From Sunxiuqinia sp965230765 (GTDB lineage Bacteria > Bacteroidota > Bacteroidia > Bacteroidales > Prolixibacteraceae), in the NCBI GenBank assembly GCA_965230765.1, contig CBDDLR010000001.1, positions 2,480,001 through 2,544,000 on the forward strand: DNA of 64,000 nt. Direction: 5' to 3'. A program made the position numbers and the translations under genes. The notes beneath the pieces are model-generated. The model made no database searches. It saw only the letters and a program-made list of their open reading frames with translations, and was not told the origin of the DNA. Shown here piece after piece: positions 8,788 to 19,316 of this stretch (position 1 is its first letter; every line of letters begins with the position of its first letter).

Positions 8788-9738
8788 ATGAAAGAATTAA
8801 GCCTGGTAATTTGCGTTTATAACGAAGAATTAAATATTCAACCACTTAGTGAACAGATTAAGGAAGCTCTGAAAGGAGTTGATTTTGAGGCCATTTTTGT
8901 TGATGATGGTTCTACCGATTCTACCCGACAAAAAATTAGGGAAATAAATGATGAGCGATTTTTATTGGTTGAACTGAAACGTAACTATGGACAAAGTTCT
9001 GCTTTGCAGGCAGGTATCGATCAGGCTGAAGGTGAATATGTGGCATTGATTGATGGGGATTTGCAAAATGATCCTGCTGATATTCCAATGATGATGAAGA
9101 TGGCCAAAGATGGTGAGTGGGATATGGTTGCAGGAGTTAGGGCTAACCGAAAAGATGGTGCGTTTTTGAGGAAAATACCGAGTAAGATAGCCAACTATAT
9201 CATCCGGGAGTCCACAGGCTTAAAAATGAAAGATTTAGGTTGTACGTTAAAAGTGTTCACAAATGATGCAATTAAAAGCATAAATATTTACGGGGAACTG
9301 CATCGATTTATACCTGCACTGTTAGCTCTTGAAGGATCCGTGCGGTTAACACAGGTTGATGTGAATCACCGTGCACGTGAATTTGGAAAATCAAAGTATA
9401 ATTTGAGCCGTACAACGCGTGTGTTTAGTGACCTTGTTCTAATGCTTTTCTTCAAGAAATACATGCAGCGTCCAATGCACTTTTTTGGTGCGCTTGGCAT
9501 CATCACGCTTGGCATAGGATTGTTGATTAACGCTTATCTTCTTGTTTTGAAGTTACTCGGCAATGATATTTGGGGAAAACCGATGTTGATTCTAGGTTTG
9601 TTGCTGGTAATGGGTGGTATTCAGTTTTTTACGATTGGAATTATTGCCGAAATGCAGATGCGTACTTATTATGAAGCGCAGCAGAAGAAACCGTTCAGGG
9701 TACGAAAAGTAAGTAAAACAGGCGAATCAAAAAGTTAG
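8788..9738 (+). CDS. Family 2 glycosyltransferase (DPM1/GtrB-like)
   Basis: 316 aa. The N-terminal GT-A domain (about residues 1-225) shows VVICVYNEE-like start residues, the nucleotide-binding FVDDGSTDST, and DGDLQNDP as the metal-binding acidic motif. Two C-terminal TM segments follow at about 232-255 and 262-288. This is the layout of dolichol/polyprenyl-phosphate sugar synthases such as GtrB and ArnC. It probably loads a sugar onto undecaprenyl phosphate for the divergent GT39 enzyme. Its stop overlaps the stop of the convergent kinase by 4 bp (TTAG). Confidence 0.93.
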   Translation: MKELSLVICVYNEELNIQPLSEQIKEALKGVDFEAIFVDDGSTDSTRQKIREINDERFLLVELKRNYGQSSALQAGIDQAEGEYVALIDGDLQNDPADIPMMMKMAKDGEWDMVAGVRANRKDGAFLRKIPSKIANYIIRESTGLKMKDLGCTLKVFTNDAIKSINIYGELHRFIPALLALEGSVRLTQVDVNHRAREFGKSKYNLSRTTRVFSDLVLMLFFKKYMQRPMHFFGALGIITLGIGLLINAYLLVLKLLGNDIWGKPMLILGLLLVMGGIQFFTIGIIAEMQMRTYYEAQQKKPFRVRKVSKTGESKS

Positions 9739-11981
9739 TTCAGGCTTAATAAATTACTGGTTGCAGAAATGGTGAAGTAAAATCGTGAACCTTCACCTAA
9801 TTCCGAAACAACCCAAATGTGTCCTCCAAGTTTTTCAACGAGCGATTTGCAAATTGAAAGGCCGAGTCCTGTTCCCCCGTAATTTCTGGTGGCAAAATCC
9901 TCAACTTGTTCAAATACGGTGAAGATTGTTTTTTGTTTTTCTTCAGGGATTCCAATACCGGTATCTTTAACAAAAAACTGCAATACACTGTCTTCCCTAA
10001 ACTTATATCCAAATTGAATCGTTCCTGAATCGGTAAATTTCATCGCATTTTCAAGCAAGTTCATTAAAACCTGTTTTAGTCTTATTTCATCGGTTTTAAC
10101 GCAATAATTATCCTTCTTTACACCCTTCGTTAGTTCAATGTGAACTTTTTTCTTGCTTTTTTCTTTCAACCTATTTTTGAAAAGGGAATATAAATCATCC
10201 AAGAGTGCATTGACCCTGCACTCACTAATGTTTATCGACATTTGATTCGCTTCAATCTTTGATATGTCAATTATATCGTTAATCAGGCTGAGTAAATGTT
10301 CTCCGTTTGACTGAATATGGTTCAAAAATTCATTTCGTTTTCGGAAGTCATAACCGTCTTCAGCAAGCAATGAAGAAAAGCCTAAAATACTGTTCATCGG
10401 AGTTCGTATCTCATGACTCATATTTGCCAGGAAGGCAGATTTCAATTGATCACTTTCTTCAGCTTTTTGCTTGGCCCTAATTATTTCGTTCTGAAATTGC
10501 ATACGTTGTGAGATATCGTTGACAATTTCCAGCACAAGTAATTTTTTGTTTATTTCGATTTTTCCAGCATGAACCTCTACATCCTTTGACTCTCCATTTT
10601 TAAGCGTATGTTTTTCAATAACCTGTATGTTTTTGTTTACAGTAGCCCGAAAAATATTTTTTAAATCTATTTCAGGAAGATCGTTGATGCCAGATATTTT
10701 TAGTTTTTTAAATTCTTCCAATCGGTATCCGTAAAACCTGCTTGCAGCTTTGTTTGCATCAACAATCTTTTGCGTTTCAGGATCAATTATGAGCATTACC
10801 GAATGGTTGTTAATAAATATGTTGGAGTAATTTTCGGCGTCAATCCTCAGTGAGCGTTCAAGTTTTTGCCTAAACCAAAGAAGGTAGATGATAATCGACA
10901 TGATCAATAACAATACAGCAGAAATCATTACAATAGTGTAAATGGTTTTCTTCCTCAGCTTGATCATACTGTCTGGCAGGTTTACAAGAGGAACGTCCTC
11001 TGGGAGACTTGCTATATTCACGTTTAACTCACTGAGTCTTTTTACATTCAAAACAAAATCATCAGACGAATAGTGGCCAGTCACTTTAGCATTCCCAATT
11101 TGGGTTCCTTCCAGAACCTGCTTGCCAAGTAAAAGCGCAGGATAGGCATGATAAAAATGATTAATCATTCTTCCTCCTGCGAAGTTTAATGAAGAATCGA
11201 TCTTGAAATTACTATATAAAATGTGATTTTTTAATTGTCCATGAAGTGTGTTGGACTCGTCAATAGATAAAAAGCCATCCCTTAATTTCAATGCAGATAG
11301 GATAAGAATTACCTTATTTGTATTGATTGATTCAAGCTGCTTTGTGTATTCTGCAAGATCGTATCTGCTAATATCGAGTAAGTCGTATTTAAAACCAGGG
11401 AATTGGATGGCAGCTTTGCTAAAGGTTTTTAAATCAGATTTAGCGGTATAAGTGTTGTCGGTTATAACAATAAACCCATCATTGTTCGGGTGAACTTGTT
11501 GTATTATACCAATGACATCCTTTGCCTTTATGTCGTGGTAAAAGCCACTTATCCAATGGTTCGAATCTTGTTTTAGGGCAAGGTCAACATCATTTACACC
11601 CCAAAAAACAATAGGGGTTTGCTTAAATAATTCTTCCTGGTGTTTTATACAAAACCTTAATGCATTGTCGTTTGCAGCAACAACCAAATCATATCTGTTG
11701 AAATCATGCTGCTTTATGTTGATGCGCTCAAATATAGTGCGGTTTAGTTCACCACTTGGGTATCGTTTTGAATCAAGAAATTCAACATCAACACTGTACT
11801 TGATTGAAGGGAAAATATCATCTAATAAGCTATTTGATTCTTTGTAGGTATCGAAAGTTGCATCATAAGAATACAAGGCAAGAATATTCTTTTGATTTTC
11901 CTGTGCTAGTGCATTTATACAAAAAACCAAAATTGAAAGCAACACAAATATGAATCCGTTTAATTTAAAAGTTTGATCCAT
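9735..11981 (-). CDS. Sensor histidine kinase with periplasmic ABC_sub_bind-like domain
   Basis: 748 aa. A signal peptide or first TM (FVLLSILVFCINALAQ) precedes a periplasmic domain of about 300 residues that looks like the ABC transporter substrate-binding (ABC_sub_bind/BMP-like) fold. A TM segment at about 345-367, a PAS domain at about 382-490, HisKA (FLANMSHEIRTPMN, His near 520) and HATPase_c (NLLENAMKF, DTGIGI, GGTGLGLSI) follow. No receiver domain is fused and no response regulator lies nearby, so its output partner is elsewhere. It may sense a periplasmic ligand directly. Confidence 0.9.
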   Translation of the reverse strand: MDQTFKLNGFIFVLLSILVFCINALAQENQKNILALYSYDATFDTYKESNSLLDDIFPSIKYSVDVEFLDSKRYPSGELNRTIFERINIKQHDFNRYDLVVAANDNALRFCIKHQEELFKQTPIVFWGVNDVDLALKQDSNHWISGFYHDIKAKDVIGIIQQVHPNNDGFIVITDNTYTAKSDLKTFSKAAIQFPGFKYDLLDISRYDLAEYTKQLESINTNKVILILSALKLRDGFLSIDESNTLHGQLKNHILYSNFKIDSSLNFAGGRMINHFYHAYPALLLGKQVLEGTQIGNAKVTGHYSSDDFVLNVKRLSELNVNIASLPEDVPLVNLPDSMIKLRKKTIYTIVMISAVLLLIMSIIIYLLWFRQKLERSLRIDAENYSNIFINNHSVMLIIDPETQKIVDANKAASRFYGYRLEEFKKLKISGINDLPEIDLKNIFRATVNKNIQVIEKHTLKNGESKDVEVHAGKIEINKKLLVLEIVNDISQRMQFQNEIIRAKQKAEESDQLKSAFLANMSHEIRTPMNSILGFSSLLAEDGYDFRKRNEFLNHIQSNGEHLLSLINDIIDISKIEANQMSINISECRVNALLDDLYSLFKNRLKEKSKKKVHIELTKGVKKDNYCVKTDEIRLKQVLMNLLENAMKFTDSGTIQFGYKFREDSVLQFFVKDTGIGIPEEKQKTIFTVFEQVEDFATRNYGGTGLGLSICKSLVEKLGGHIWVVSELGEGSRFYFTISATSNLLSLN

Positions 11982-12052
11982 TATGGCAAAAAAGACAGTT
12001 TAGTAAAGCAGTTTTTCAAAAGTACATAAAAATTATTAAGAAAGCAGGTATT

Positions 12053-15000
12053 TTATTCTTTGTTTTCTTTTAGGCCAAAAGTGTTTTTCACCCCGCTAAA
12101 GACTGTTTTCCACCAATAATTCAATATTGATTTCTTTTGGTTGCGCTGGTAGTATATTTGGTCGGGAAGTAAAATTTTGGTCCTTGGGCTTTTTGACTTT
12201 ATCATCAGACTATTGGCCAGGAAGCTGGCAAATTTTGATTCTTTTGTATTCCCATCTTTGTATGACAAAATATTGATTTTTAGATCTTCATAAGCAAACT
12301 TTAGCTTCCCTTTTGCTACATGGTCATCTGCTGTAAAATCAAATTCAAATCGATTTAGCTGTCCTGAACGAATGCTGATTTGTGCCGCATTTTTTGTCAT
12401 TGGGTTCAATGAACTAAGCTGGAACGGGGAAATGGTTCCTTCAACATCGAAGTTGTTTTTTGAGGATTTTAAGTCGAATTTCATTTCGACATCCAGTTTT
12501 GCACTATTCATAACCAATGCATTTGCGTTAAGCTTTGTGTACTTGTAGTTTTCCAGATAGCTTTCCATGTTGGTGACAGGCCATAATTTTGCAGAAACAT
12601 TGTTAAATCGGATTTTCCCAGGTTTGGGGATATCATGTAGCTGTTCTGAATAACTAAAATCAGACGATTTTATAAGCAGGGAATCAAAATAAAAAGGGAA
12701 AGTGGAATTTTTAACCAGTGTTTGGGGCATTGTTGGTCGTTGATTTTCATTGAACTTCTTTCTCATGTCCCTGTAAATATCGACATAGGCATTTTTTAGC
12801 TCAAAAGTATTGCAAATAAAAGCTCCGTCTGTGATGTATTTTTTTAGGTCGAACTGTTTTAATTCGATTTGTCCAATGTTGCCCTGGTAATAATCGGTTT
12901 GAAATTGAATTTGATTTTGAAACGATTCCTTTGAAAATTTGGGAACGATGTTAATGCCCTGAAAACTTAATTTTGAAGGATTAGTTGACAAGCTAATTTC
13001 CTTGAAATGAATGTTGTACCAATTGTTTTTATCCTTGGTCACATAATCTTTCATCAATAAATCGATATTGTCAGAAGCCAGCAAGTTGTTGGATGATCGC
13101 TCATTAATTTTAAAGTTATTTAAAGAAACTTGCACATTGTTTATTTCATGCTTTTTTGTGTTGTTGTTTATTTGAACACTGGCATCGGCAAGATCAATTT
13201 TCTTTGCAGAAATTTCTTCAGCAAAGTTCAGAATATCTTTATTCAGTTTTAAGTTGTACAGGCCTGCTAGATTGTTATTGTTACTTTTTGCGCTATTAAA
13301 TGTAAAAACAGGCTTCTCAATTTTTACTGTTTCAAAACGAATGGTATTGGCTTGTTTGTTCTCCTTGAGGGCAGTTTTTACTTTCACAATGGGAAGCTTC
13401 ACTTCTGTAAGTCCATCATTCTTCAATGGATTATTTATTGATACATGAAGATTTTCCAGCGTAGCTTCATTATTTTTTTTCTCGTAATGAAGTTTGGAAA
13501 ATCTGTAACGATAATCGCTTCCTTCCGGGGTAAAACTAAAATTTGTAAGTGTTGTGTTTATGTTCCTCAATTGAAACAGATTGCTATTTCCTTGTATAAT
13601 AGCACCTTTTTTTACATTGTCTGCCACCAAATCAATGTTCACTTCAGCTATTTTTCTGTTTTTTGTTTCATTGGTTTTCAGAACAGATAATTTGGCATTT
13701 TTTAATTCGAGCTGGGTTAGGTGAAATTCTTGGAAAGACTTTGGTAGCGGAAAATTCAATGATTTCATTTTTATACTTTCCCCACTTTCACCAACCATGT
13801 AAATTTTGACATTTGGTTGATTTATCGATAGTTTTTTAACGTTAAGTTTGCTTGACTTGAAAGCCTCTCGCAGGTTTATATTTTGTAGGCTAAACGAAGG
13901 AACTGAAACATGGAATAAGCGAGGTATTTGGTATTGTCTTTGGCTCGTAATGTCTGGATATAAAATTGCATTGTTAACGGTTATTCGGGAATCTCTCGAT
14001 GAAATATCAATTTCTTTAGCTTGTAGGAAATGCACTTCATCTGACAACTTAAACAAGTAGTCTTTTAGGGTGAGTTTAAAATGTTCAGAAAGTAATAATC
14101 TGTTTCTATTGATTTCCCGTTCATTCAACCTAAATCTGTCCAGTTCAATGTTTAGTTTGTTGTCGAACGAAATTGTTTTACCTTTTTTGTTGTGATTAAC
14201 CAGCTTTAGGTTTCCATCCCTAACCCGGATTTTCTGAATGTCTATGTCCGCAATGTAATGCTTCAACAATCCATATAATTCATTTAAATCAAGCTCGTTC
14301 GGGTTCTTTTTTTCCCGATTGATGCTTTCATAATAAATGTCAGGTTCAACAATTAAAAAGTGATTTATCGCCAATTTTTTATTGAAAAAAGCCTGGTGGA
14401 TGTTTGTGTTTAGAAGGTGTAATTTTGGGATTGAAACTTTATAAAGTTCCGACTTATTGTATTTGTTTAGAATGTTGATAGATTCGCCCATTTCGTTTGG
14501 TTGCAAGTGAAAGTTTTTAATGGTCGCTCTTTTTAAATGACTGGAAACAAAAATGCTATCAATCCTTAATTGATGAAGTTGATCCATTAAGTGCATGTTA
14601 TAGTTCGAAAATCCCAGATCAAAATTTGTGGCAAAAAAAAGTTTGTCGGTTTTGTTTGCACTAATTGAATCCAATGAAAAATCGGTTAAATGAAAATCAA
14701 AACCAGTCTTAACTACACCGGTGTCTTGCTTGGTTTTGTATTCCCTGATTTTAAGTTTACCACCTTTGATGTCAATTAAATGAGAATAAACCCCTTTGAT
14801 GTAGTTTCCAATAAATTGATACAATAAACTATTTGAATCATGCTTGCGCTCTGACTTTTCGTTTTTGCTTAAAAGATCAACTTCCGGATCATAGATCGCT
14901 ATTTGCTGCAAGGGCATTTCCCTGTAATGAAAAAGCCGGTGTAAATCGATTTTTTTAAGCCTGATGCTGTCGCATGAAAGATTAACTTGCGTCTGGACTA

Positions 15001-16297
15001 AATCATTTTTTCTGTGAGGTGACATAGTTAGCTCGTCAGCTTTAATTGATTGTGTTTCAGATGATGCTAAAATATTTTTTGCTCCAAAACGGTGGACCTG
15101 ATCATTCAGATGAATCGTATAACTGCCCACGGATAGGTCAAACGCATCAGCATATAAAATTTTACGTTTGTTTGTATAGGATGCCGAATCTAACTCAAAT
15201 CCATCCAGCTGAATATCAATATCGTTAAAGTCCTGTCTGTTGTTGACAGATGAAGAATTTCTGATTATGCTTAATGATCTTGCATTTAATTTTAGCTGGG
15301 CAATGTTTAACTTTTTAAAGTCGTCTTTAACAACCTGGTAAAGGTCAAATTCATAGAGCTTTTTAAAGTCCATTTTATTCCCTTTTTCGGGAGGGAATAC
15401 TTTAATTTTTGCAGATTTGATTTCAATGGAATCCAAATTAATTTCGTCTTGCAGAAAGATGTCATCTATGTTGTCGGAATGAATAAGTAAAGAGGGTACA
15501 CTTACAAAATAAGTTGTTTTTTCAAAGCTTGTAGTGTCAACTGGCTCAAGCGAAATGTTCTGTGCCAGTATCCCTTTGTTTTTTATCGAATAGCTTATTT
15601 CCTTGACTGCTAACTGATGTAGGCTGTCTCCAAGTAGTTGAGAGTAATTGGCTATCTTGAGGAACACATCAGCTGCACTAAAAAAATCTGCAGAATTGAT
15701 AAAGTGTGCAGAATCGGTGTAAAAATCTTTAATGCCAACATCGAAATTAATAACTATTTCACCTTTCTTCTCTTTTTTGTTTTCGATTATCCCTGCATTT
15801 ATCAATCCAATTTCATCAATTGAAATAGATTTTAAGTTGTTGTGAATAAACGGTTTTACACGGGTAATTAACTTATCGAAATTTTCTTCGTTGTTGCTTT
15901 CCGTTTCTTGCTGATTAAAATGAGTTACGGGTTTATCAATACTAAGTTTTTTTATCTGGATTTGATTCTCGAATAAAATGGCCTTTAGGTTTATGGCTTC
16001 AAACGATATCTTTTTGCAACTAAAATTTAATTCTAGCTGGTCATTATTGCTAGGTTTAGGGACAAGGCTAAGCTCATTGATAGCTAAGTTTTGCTTGAGA
16101 AAACTGACAGAAATGTTGGCGTAATTAAGTGAGTAATTGTTATTGGTGTTTTTTTCTACGAAGTTGTTCAAAAACCGTTTTGTCAGGTTTTCACCTTCAA
16201 AATAAAGGTAAGTTGCCAATCCAATTACAATCAGGAGTACCGATGCAAATGTCCACAATGAGATTTTTCTGATTATCCTGATGAATTTGGATTTCAT
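12053..16297 (-). CDS. Giant AsmA-like (DUF748-type) membrane-anchored protein
   Basis: 1414 aa with a single N-terminal TM (FASVLLIVIGLATYLYF, about residues 14-32), after which the protein is a very long beta-rich periplasmic region. By eye there are about four divergent internal units of ~200-240 residues, each with segments like IDSIEIxSAxIKV followed by a KKLYEF- or NELYGL-type helix. This resembles AsmA/YhdP/TamB bridge proteins, which are known to carry phospholipids between membranes. The assignment rests on architecture, not a clear motif. No partner genes are adjacent, and sensor kinases lie on both sides. The length is extreme even for the family. Confidence 0.75.
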   Translation of the reverse strand: MKSKFIRIIRKISLWTFASVLLIVIGLATYLYFEGENLTKRFLNNFVEKNTNNNYSLNYANISVSFLKQNLAINELSLVPKPSNNDQLELNFSCKKISFEAINLKAILFENQIQIKKLSIDKPVTHFNQQETESNNEENFDKLITRVKPFIHNNLKSISIDEIGLINAGIIENKKEKKGEIVINFDVGIKDFYTDSAHFINSADFFSAADVFLKIANYSQLLGDSLHQLAVKEISYSIKNKGILAQNISLEPVDTTSFEKTTYFVSVPSLLIHSDNIDDIFLQDEINLDSIEIKSAKIKVFPPEKGNKMDFKKLYEFDLYQVVKDDFKKLNIAQLKLNARSLSIIRNSSSVNNRQDFNDIDIQLDGFELDSASYTNKRKILYADAFDLSVGSYTIHLNDQVHRFGAKNILASSETQSIKADELTMSPHRKNDLVQTQVNLSCDSIRLKKIDLHRLFHYREMPLQQIAIYDPEVDLLSKNEKSERKHDSNSLLYQFIGNYIKGVYSHLIDIKGGKLKIREYKTKQDTGVVKTGFDFHLTDFSLDSISANKTDKLFFATNFDLGFSNYNMHLMDQLHQLRIDSIFVSSHLKRATIKNFHLQPNEMGESINILNKYNKSELYKVSIPKLHLLNTNIHQAFFNKKLAINHFLIVEPDIYYESINREKKNPNELDLNELYGLLKHYIADIDIQKIRVRDGNLKLVNHNKKGKTISFDNKLNIELDRFRLNEREINRNRLLLSEHFKLTLKDYLFKLSDEVHFLQAKEIDISSRDSRITVNNAILYPDITSQRQYQIPRLFHVSVPSFSLQNINLREAFKSSKLNVKKLSINQPNVKIYMVGESGESIKMKSLNFPLPKSFQEFHLTQLELKNAKLSVLKTNETKNRKIAEVNIDLVADNVKKGAIIQGNSNLFQLRNINTTLTNFSFTPEGSDYRYRFSKLHYEKKNNEATLENLHVSINNPLKNDGLTEVKLPIVKVKTALKENKQANTIRFETVKIEKPVFTFNSAKSNNNNLAGLYNLKLNKDILNFAEEISAKKIDLADASVQINNNTKKHEINNVQVSLNNFKINERSSNNLLASDNIDLLMKDYVTKDKNNWYNIHFKEISLSTNPSKLSFQGINIVPKFSKESFQNQIQFQTDYYQGNIGQIELKQFDLKKYITDGAFICNTFELKNAYVDIYRDMRKKFNENQRPTMPQTLVKNSTFPFYFDSLLIKSSDFSYSEQLHDIPKPGKIRFNNVSAKLWPVTNMESYLENYKYTKLNANALVMNSAKLDVEMKFDLKSSKNNFDVEGTISPFQLSSLNPMTKNAAQISIRSGQLNRFEFDFTADDHVAKGKLKFAYEDLKINILSYKDGNTKESKFASFLANSLMIKSKSPRTKILLPDQIYYQRNQKKSILNYWWKTVFSGVKNTFGLKENKE

Positions 16298-16436
16298 AGA
16301 CTGTTGTTCTGTATTTGTTAAGAGTCCAATTTCTTTAAAATAGTTGCCTAATCAAAGAAAAAATAAATTGTTTTTTCGATTTTTATTAAGTGAGGAATTG
16401 ATCTGTTTAAAAATCAATCAAAAAGAAAATGAAAAA

Positions 16437-18368
16437 TTAAATAGATTCTGGGACTATGAAGTAGAAAATTGAACCTTCTCCAGCTTTAGATTGTACATAT
16501 ATTTTCCCGCCCAGTAGTTCAACCAGGTTTTTACAAATGTTTAATCCTAATCCAGTTCCTCCGAAACTACGCGTGTAGTTATCATCAGCCTGTCTAAAGC
16601 GTTCAAAAACAATTTTTAGGTTTTCTTCGGATATTCCGATGCCTGTATCTCGAACAAAAAATTTGTAAGTTGTACCTATTTTCTCATAACCAAATTCAAT
16701 CTCACCCTCATTTGTGAATTTTTTGGCATTATTTAGAAGATTTGTGACAACCTGGTTTAGCCTGTATTGGTCTGTAATAATCAAGCTAGAATCATCGGGT
16801 ATTGATAGCTTGAACTTGATGTTTTTGCCATCTTGTTCTAATTCTCTGTAAAAGGACGAATAAATATTGTCAAAGAATTCTTTTAGCAATATTTCTTTCG
16901 GTCTTATGGTTAATATTTTTGATTCAATTTTAGAAATATCAATAATATCCGATATGATTTGCAAAAGTTCCTTGCCCTTTTCTTCAATAATAATAAAATA
17001 TTCTTCCCGAAGTTTATCTTCCAGGTCCTTTTCTTGTCGAAGAATTTCTGAAAACCCGAGGATTGCATTCATTGGGGTGCGAATTTCATGCGACATATTT
17101 GCAAGGAATGATGACTTTAGCTTGTCTGCGAGTTTAGCTTGTTCCAATGCATTTTCAAGTTTAATCTCATTCTCCTTGAGCTGGCTGATGTCGGTAAAAA
17201 CTGCGATAAGCCCTTTGTATTTGTCGTTTTCTATAATTGGTGTGCCGCTTACTAATACCGGCATAGGGGTTCCATCTTTTCTCTTTATTTCGACTTCGTA
17301 AGAATCACTGATGTTTTTTAAACGTCTTTTGTTTGCAGCTATGACAGTTTCCTTGTGTTTTTTGTCAATTAACAATTCCCAGTTACTCCCAATTAATTCC
17401 CTGAACCGATATTGGCACATTCGTTTAAAAGAGGGATTAGAATAAATGATGTTGCCATCTGCGTCTTCAACGATAATTCCCTCTCTCATAGTGGTAATTA
17501 TGCGATCATTAAATGCCTTTAATCTTTGAATTTCTTCGGCATCGGTTTTTTGCTTGGTAATATCTTCCTTTATGGCGATGAAGCTAACAATTTCCCCTTT
17601 TTTGTTCTTTACAGGGGCTATTGTTGCTTTTTCCCAAAAAAGTGTACCATCTTTCTTTTTATTATGGAACTCTCCCTCCCAGGTATTTCCTGATTTTATT
17701 GTTTCCCATAAATTCTTATAAAAGTCTAAACCTTGTTCTCCTGATTTTAATAAGGAGGGGTTTTTGCCTAGTACTTCCTCTTTGGTGTAGCCCGTAGCTT
17801 CTGTGAAGAATGGATTGGAAAACTCAATATTGCCTTCGGTGTCAGTTATGACAATTGAAACCGGACTGTGGTTAATCGCCCTGCGAAGCCATCTGAGATC
17901 TTTGTTCATCTTTTCAATCTCAGTAATATCTTTTAAAACCCCGGTAATTTTTGTGGGCTTATTTTCATCGTTTAAATGGATTCTTGCATTAACAGAAATC
18001 CTTCTTTCTTTTTTTTTGGGATCTGTTAGGTTGATGATGTAGTCTTCTACAAATCCATTATTCATGAGGTTTTCAACAAAAACCTCCCTGTCTTGAGGAT
18101 TTGTGTAAATGCTGCTAATTTGAGTGCCAATTAGCTCTTCCCTGGAGAAATGCGAATAGTATTTGATCGATGGGCTGATATCCAGTATATTGCCGTCTAG
18201 GTCTGCTTCATAATATACATCGCCAACTTTGGTATGATATAGACCTGAACTTGAAAACCTGTTGTTGTTTATTGATGATAATTCTTTTTTAAGCTCTTCT
18301 AATTCATGCTTAAGAGCAGAATTTTCCCTCTTTAATTTGGAATAGTTCTCCTGAAGTTCCTTTTTCAT
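16437..18368 (-). CDS. Soluble multi-PAS sensor histidine kinase
   Basis: About 643 aa from ATG at 18368; an in-frame GTG at 18395 would add nine residues and is less likely. The N-terminus is a coiled coil (LKRENSALKHELEELKKEL) with no TM segment, so this is a cytoplasmic kinase. Three PAS domains follow at about 45-160, 165-285 and 290-410, the second with the GYTKEEVLGKNPSLL signature. HisKA (FLANMSHEIRTPMNAIL, His near 435) and HATPase_c (NLLNNAKKF, DTGIGI, GGTGLGLNI) complete it. There is no receiver domain and no response regulator neighbour. Confidence 0.92.
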   Translation of the reverse strand: MKKELQENYSKLKRENSALKHELEELKKELSSINNNRFSSSGLYHTKVGDVYYEADLDGNILDISPSIKYYSHFSREELIGTQISSIYTNPQDREVFVENLMNNGFVEDYIINLTDPKKKERRISVNARIHLNDENKPTKITGVLKDITEIEKMNKDLRWLRRAINHSPVSIVITDTEGNIEFSNPFFTEATGYTKEEVLGKNPSLLKSGEQGLDFYKNLWETIKSGNTWEGEFHNKKKDGTLFWEKATIAPVKNKKGEIVSFIAIKEDITKQKTDAEEIQRLKAFNDRIITTMREGIIVEDADGNIIYSNPSFKRMCQYRFRELIGSNWELLIDKKHKETVIAANKRRLKNISDSYEVEIKRKDGTPMPVLVSGTPIIENDKYKGLIAVFTDISQLKENEIKLENALEQAKLADKLKSSFLANMSHEIRTPMNAILGFSEILRQEKDLEDKLREEYFIIIEEKGKELLQIISDIIDISKIESKILTIRPKEILLKEFFDNIYSSFYRELEQDGKNIKFKLSIPDDSSLIITDQYRLNQVVTNLLNNAKKFTNEGEIEFGYEKIGTTYKFFVRDTGIGISEENLKIVFERFRQADDNYTRSFGGTGLGLNICKNLVELLGGKIYVQSKAGEGSIFYFIVPESI

Positions 18369-18501
18369 ACTTTTCTCACATAATCTTAAACCCACAGCAA
18401 TTGTAAATATAATGATAATATTATGTGTGAAGCAAATAGTTTAAAAACATGCTAAAAAGCCTGATCATCAAGCAAAGAAGATGTGCTTTTTTTGAGTTGT
18501 G

Positions 18502-19212
18502 CTAATTAATAGCAAACCGGGCAAATACTTTATATTTAAGGTTTATTTTTTTGAATGACAACGCTGGTTCTTTTAGGGGAGGGGTATCGTCTGATTCACT
18601 GTCCATTAATGCGAACCCAGTCTTTATTCTCGAATATGGAGAAGGGATGTAGCTTTCCCTTTCCTGGATGAATAATGCAGGGCCTGCTTTTTGATTTACC
18701 GCTGCAAGTAAATACCCGGCTTTTTCCTTGGCATTTTTAATGGCTTTTATTTTAACTTCTTTTTTGAATTCCTCCATTTGGCTATGATCCACCTTGCTGA
18801 TATGGGCATTAAGTGCATCAACACTATCCAGTACATCCAGTACAATGGTAAGTTCACCGGTTCCAGGTACTTCGATCATAAATATTTTCGATGCCAGGAC
18901 GTCTTTCTTTTTTCTTTTGATGGTTACAAAACTCGCATCAGCGTCGGCTAGTGTTAGCTTGCCAAGATCAATCTTTTTTGATCGAAGGTTTTGCTTGAGT
19001 TTCTTTTCTAATTCTTCAAGGGTGATTTTTGTCTTCCCATCATATCTTTCTTTTAGTGTAAACTGTAGGAATATTTCATCTGGGATGATTTCCATTTCAC
19101 CTTCTCCGGTAACTTCAATATAAGGAGTTGAGTGTAGCGGGTTTAGTTCAGTTTGCGAAAAACCAAGTATTGGCAATAAAACGAAAATTAGAATTTTTGT
19201 AATCGATTTCAT
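18502..19212 (-). CDS. SIMPL domain (DUF541) exported protein
   Basis: 236 aa with a signal peptide (ILIFVLLPILGFSQ) and a SIMPL/DUF541 domain over most of the mature protein. It begins with YIEVTGEGEMEIIPDEI and carries the typical long helix with many Lys/Ala (VKIKAIKNAKEKAGYLLAAV). The family is periplasmic or outer membrane; E. coli YggE is linked to oxidative-stress tolerance, but the biochemical role is unknown. It lies 133 bp downstream of nothing obvious on its own strand and is probably monocistronic. Confidence 0.85.
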   Translation of the reverse strand: MKSITKILIFVLLPILGFSQTELNPLHSTPYIEVTGEGEMEIIPDEIFLQFTLKERYDGKTKITLEELEKKLKQNLRSKKIDLGKLTLADADASFVTIKRKKKDVLASKIFMIEVPGTGELTIVLDVLDSVDALNAHISKVDHSQMEEFKKEVKIKAIKNAKEKAGYLLAAVNQKAGPALFIQERESYIPSPYSRIKTGFALMDSESDDTPPLKEPALSFKKINLKYKVFARFAIN

Positions 19213-19316
19213 GGCTTTGTGTTTAATGTTGTTTTTAATTTGTTTCGTTGTGCTGTTGATAAAAATCCATATCGCTAGCTAATTTATATATTATCTTTAA
19301 GAAAATTTATTGTTTC

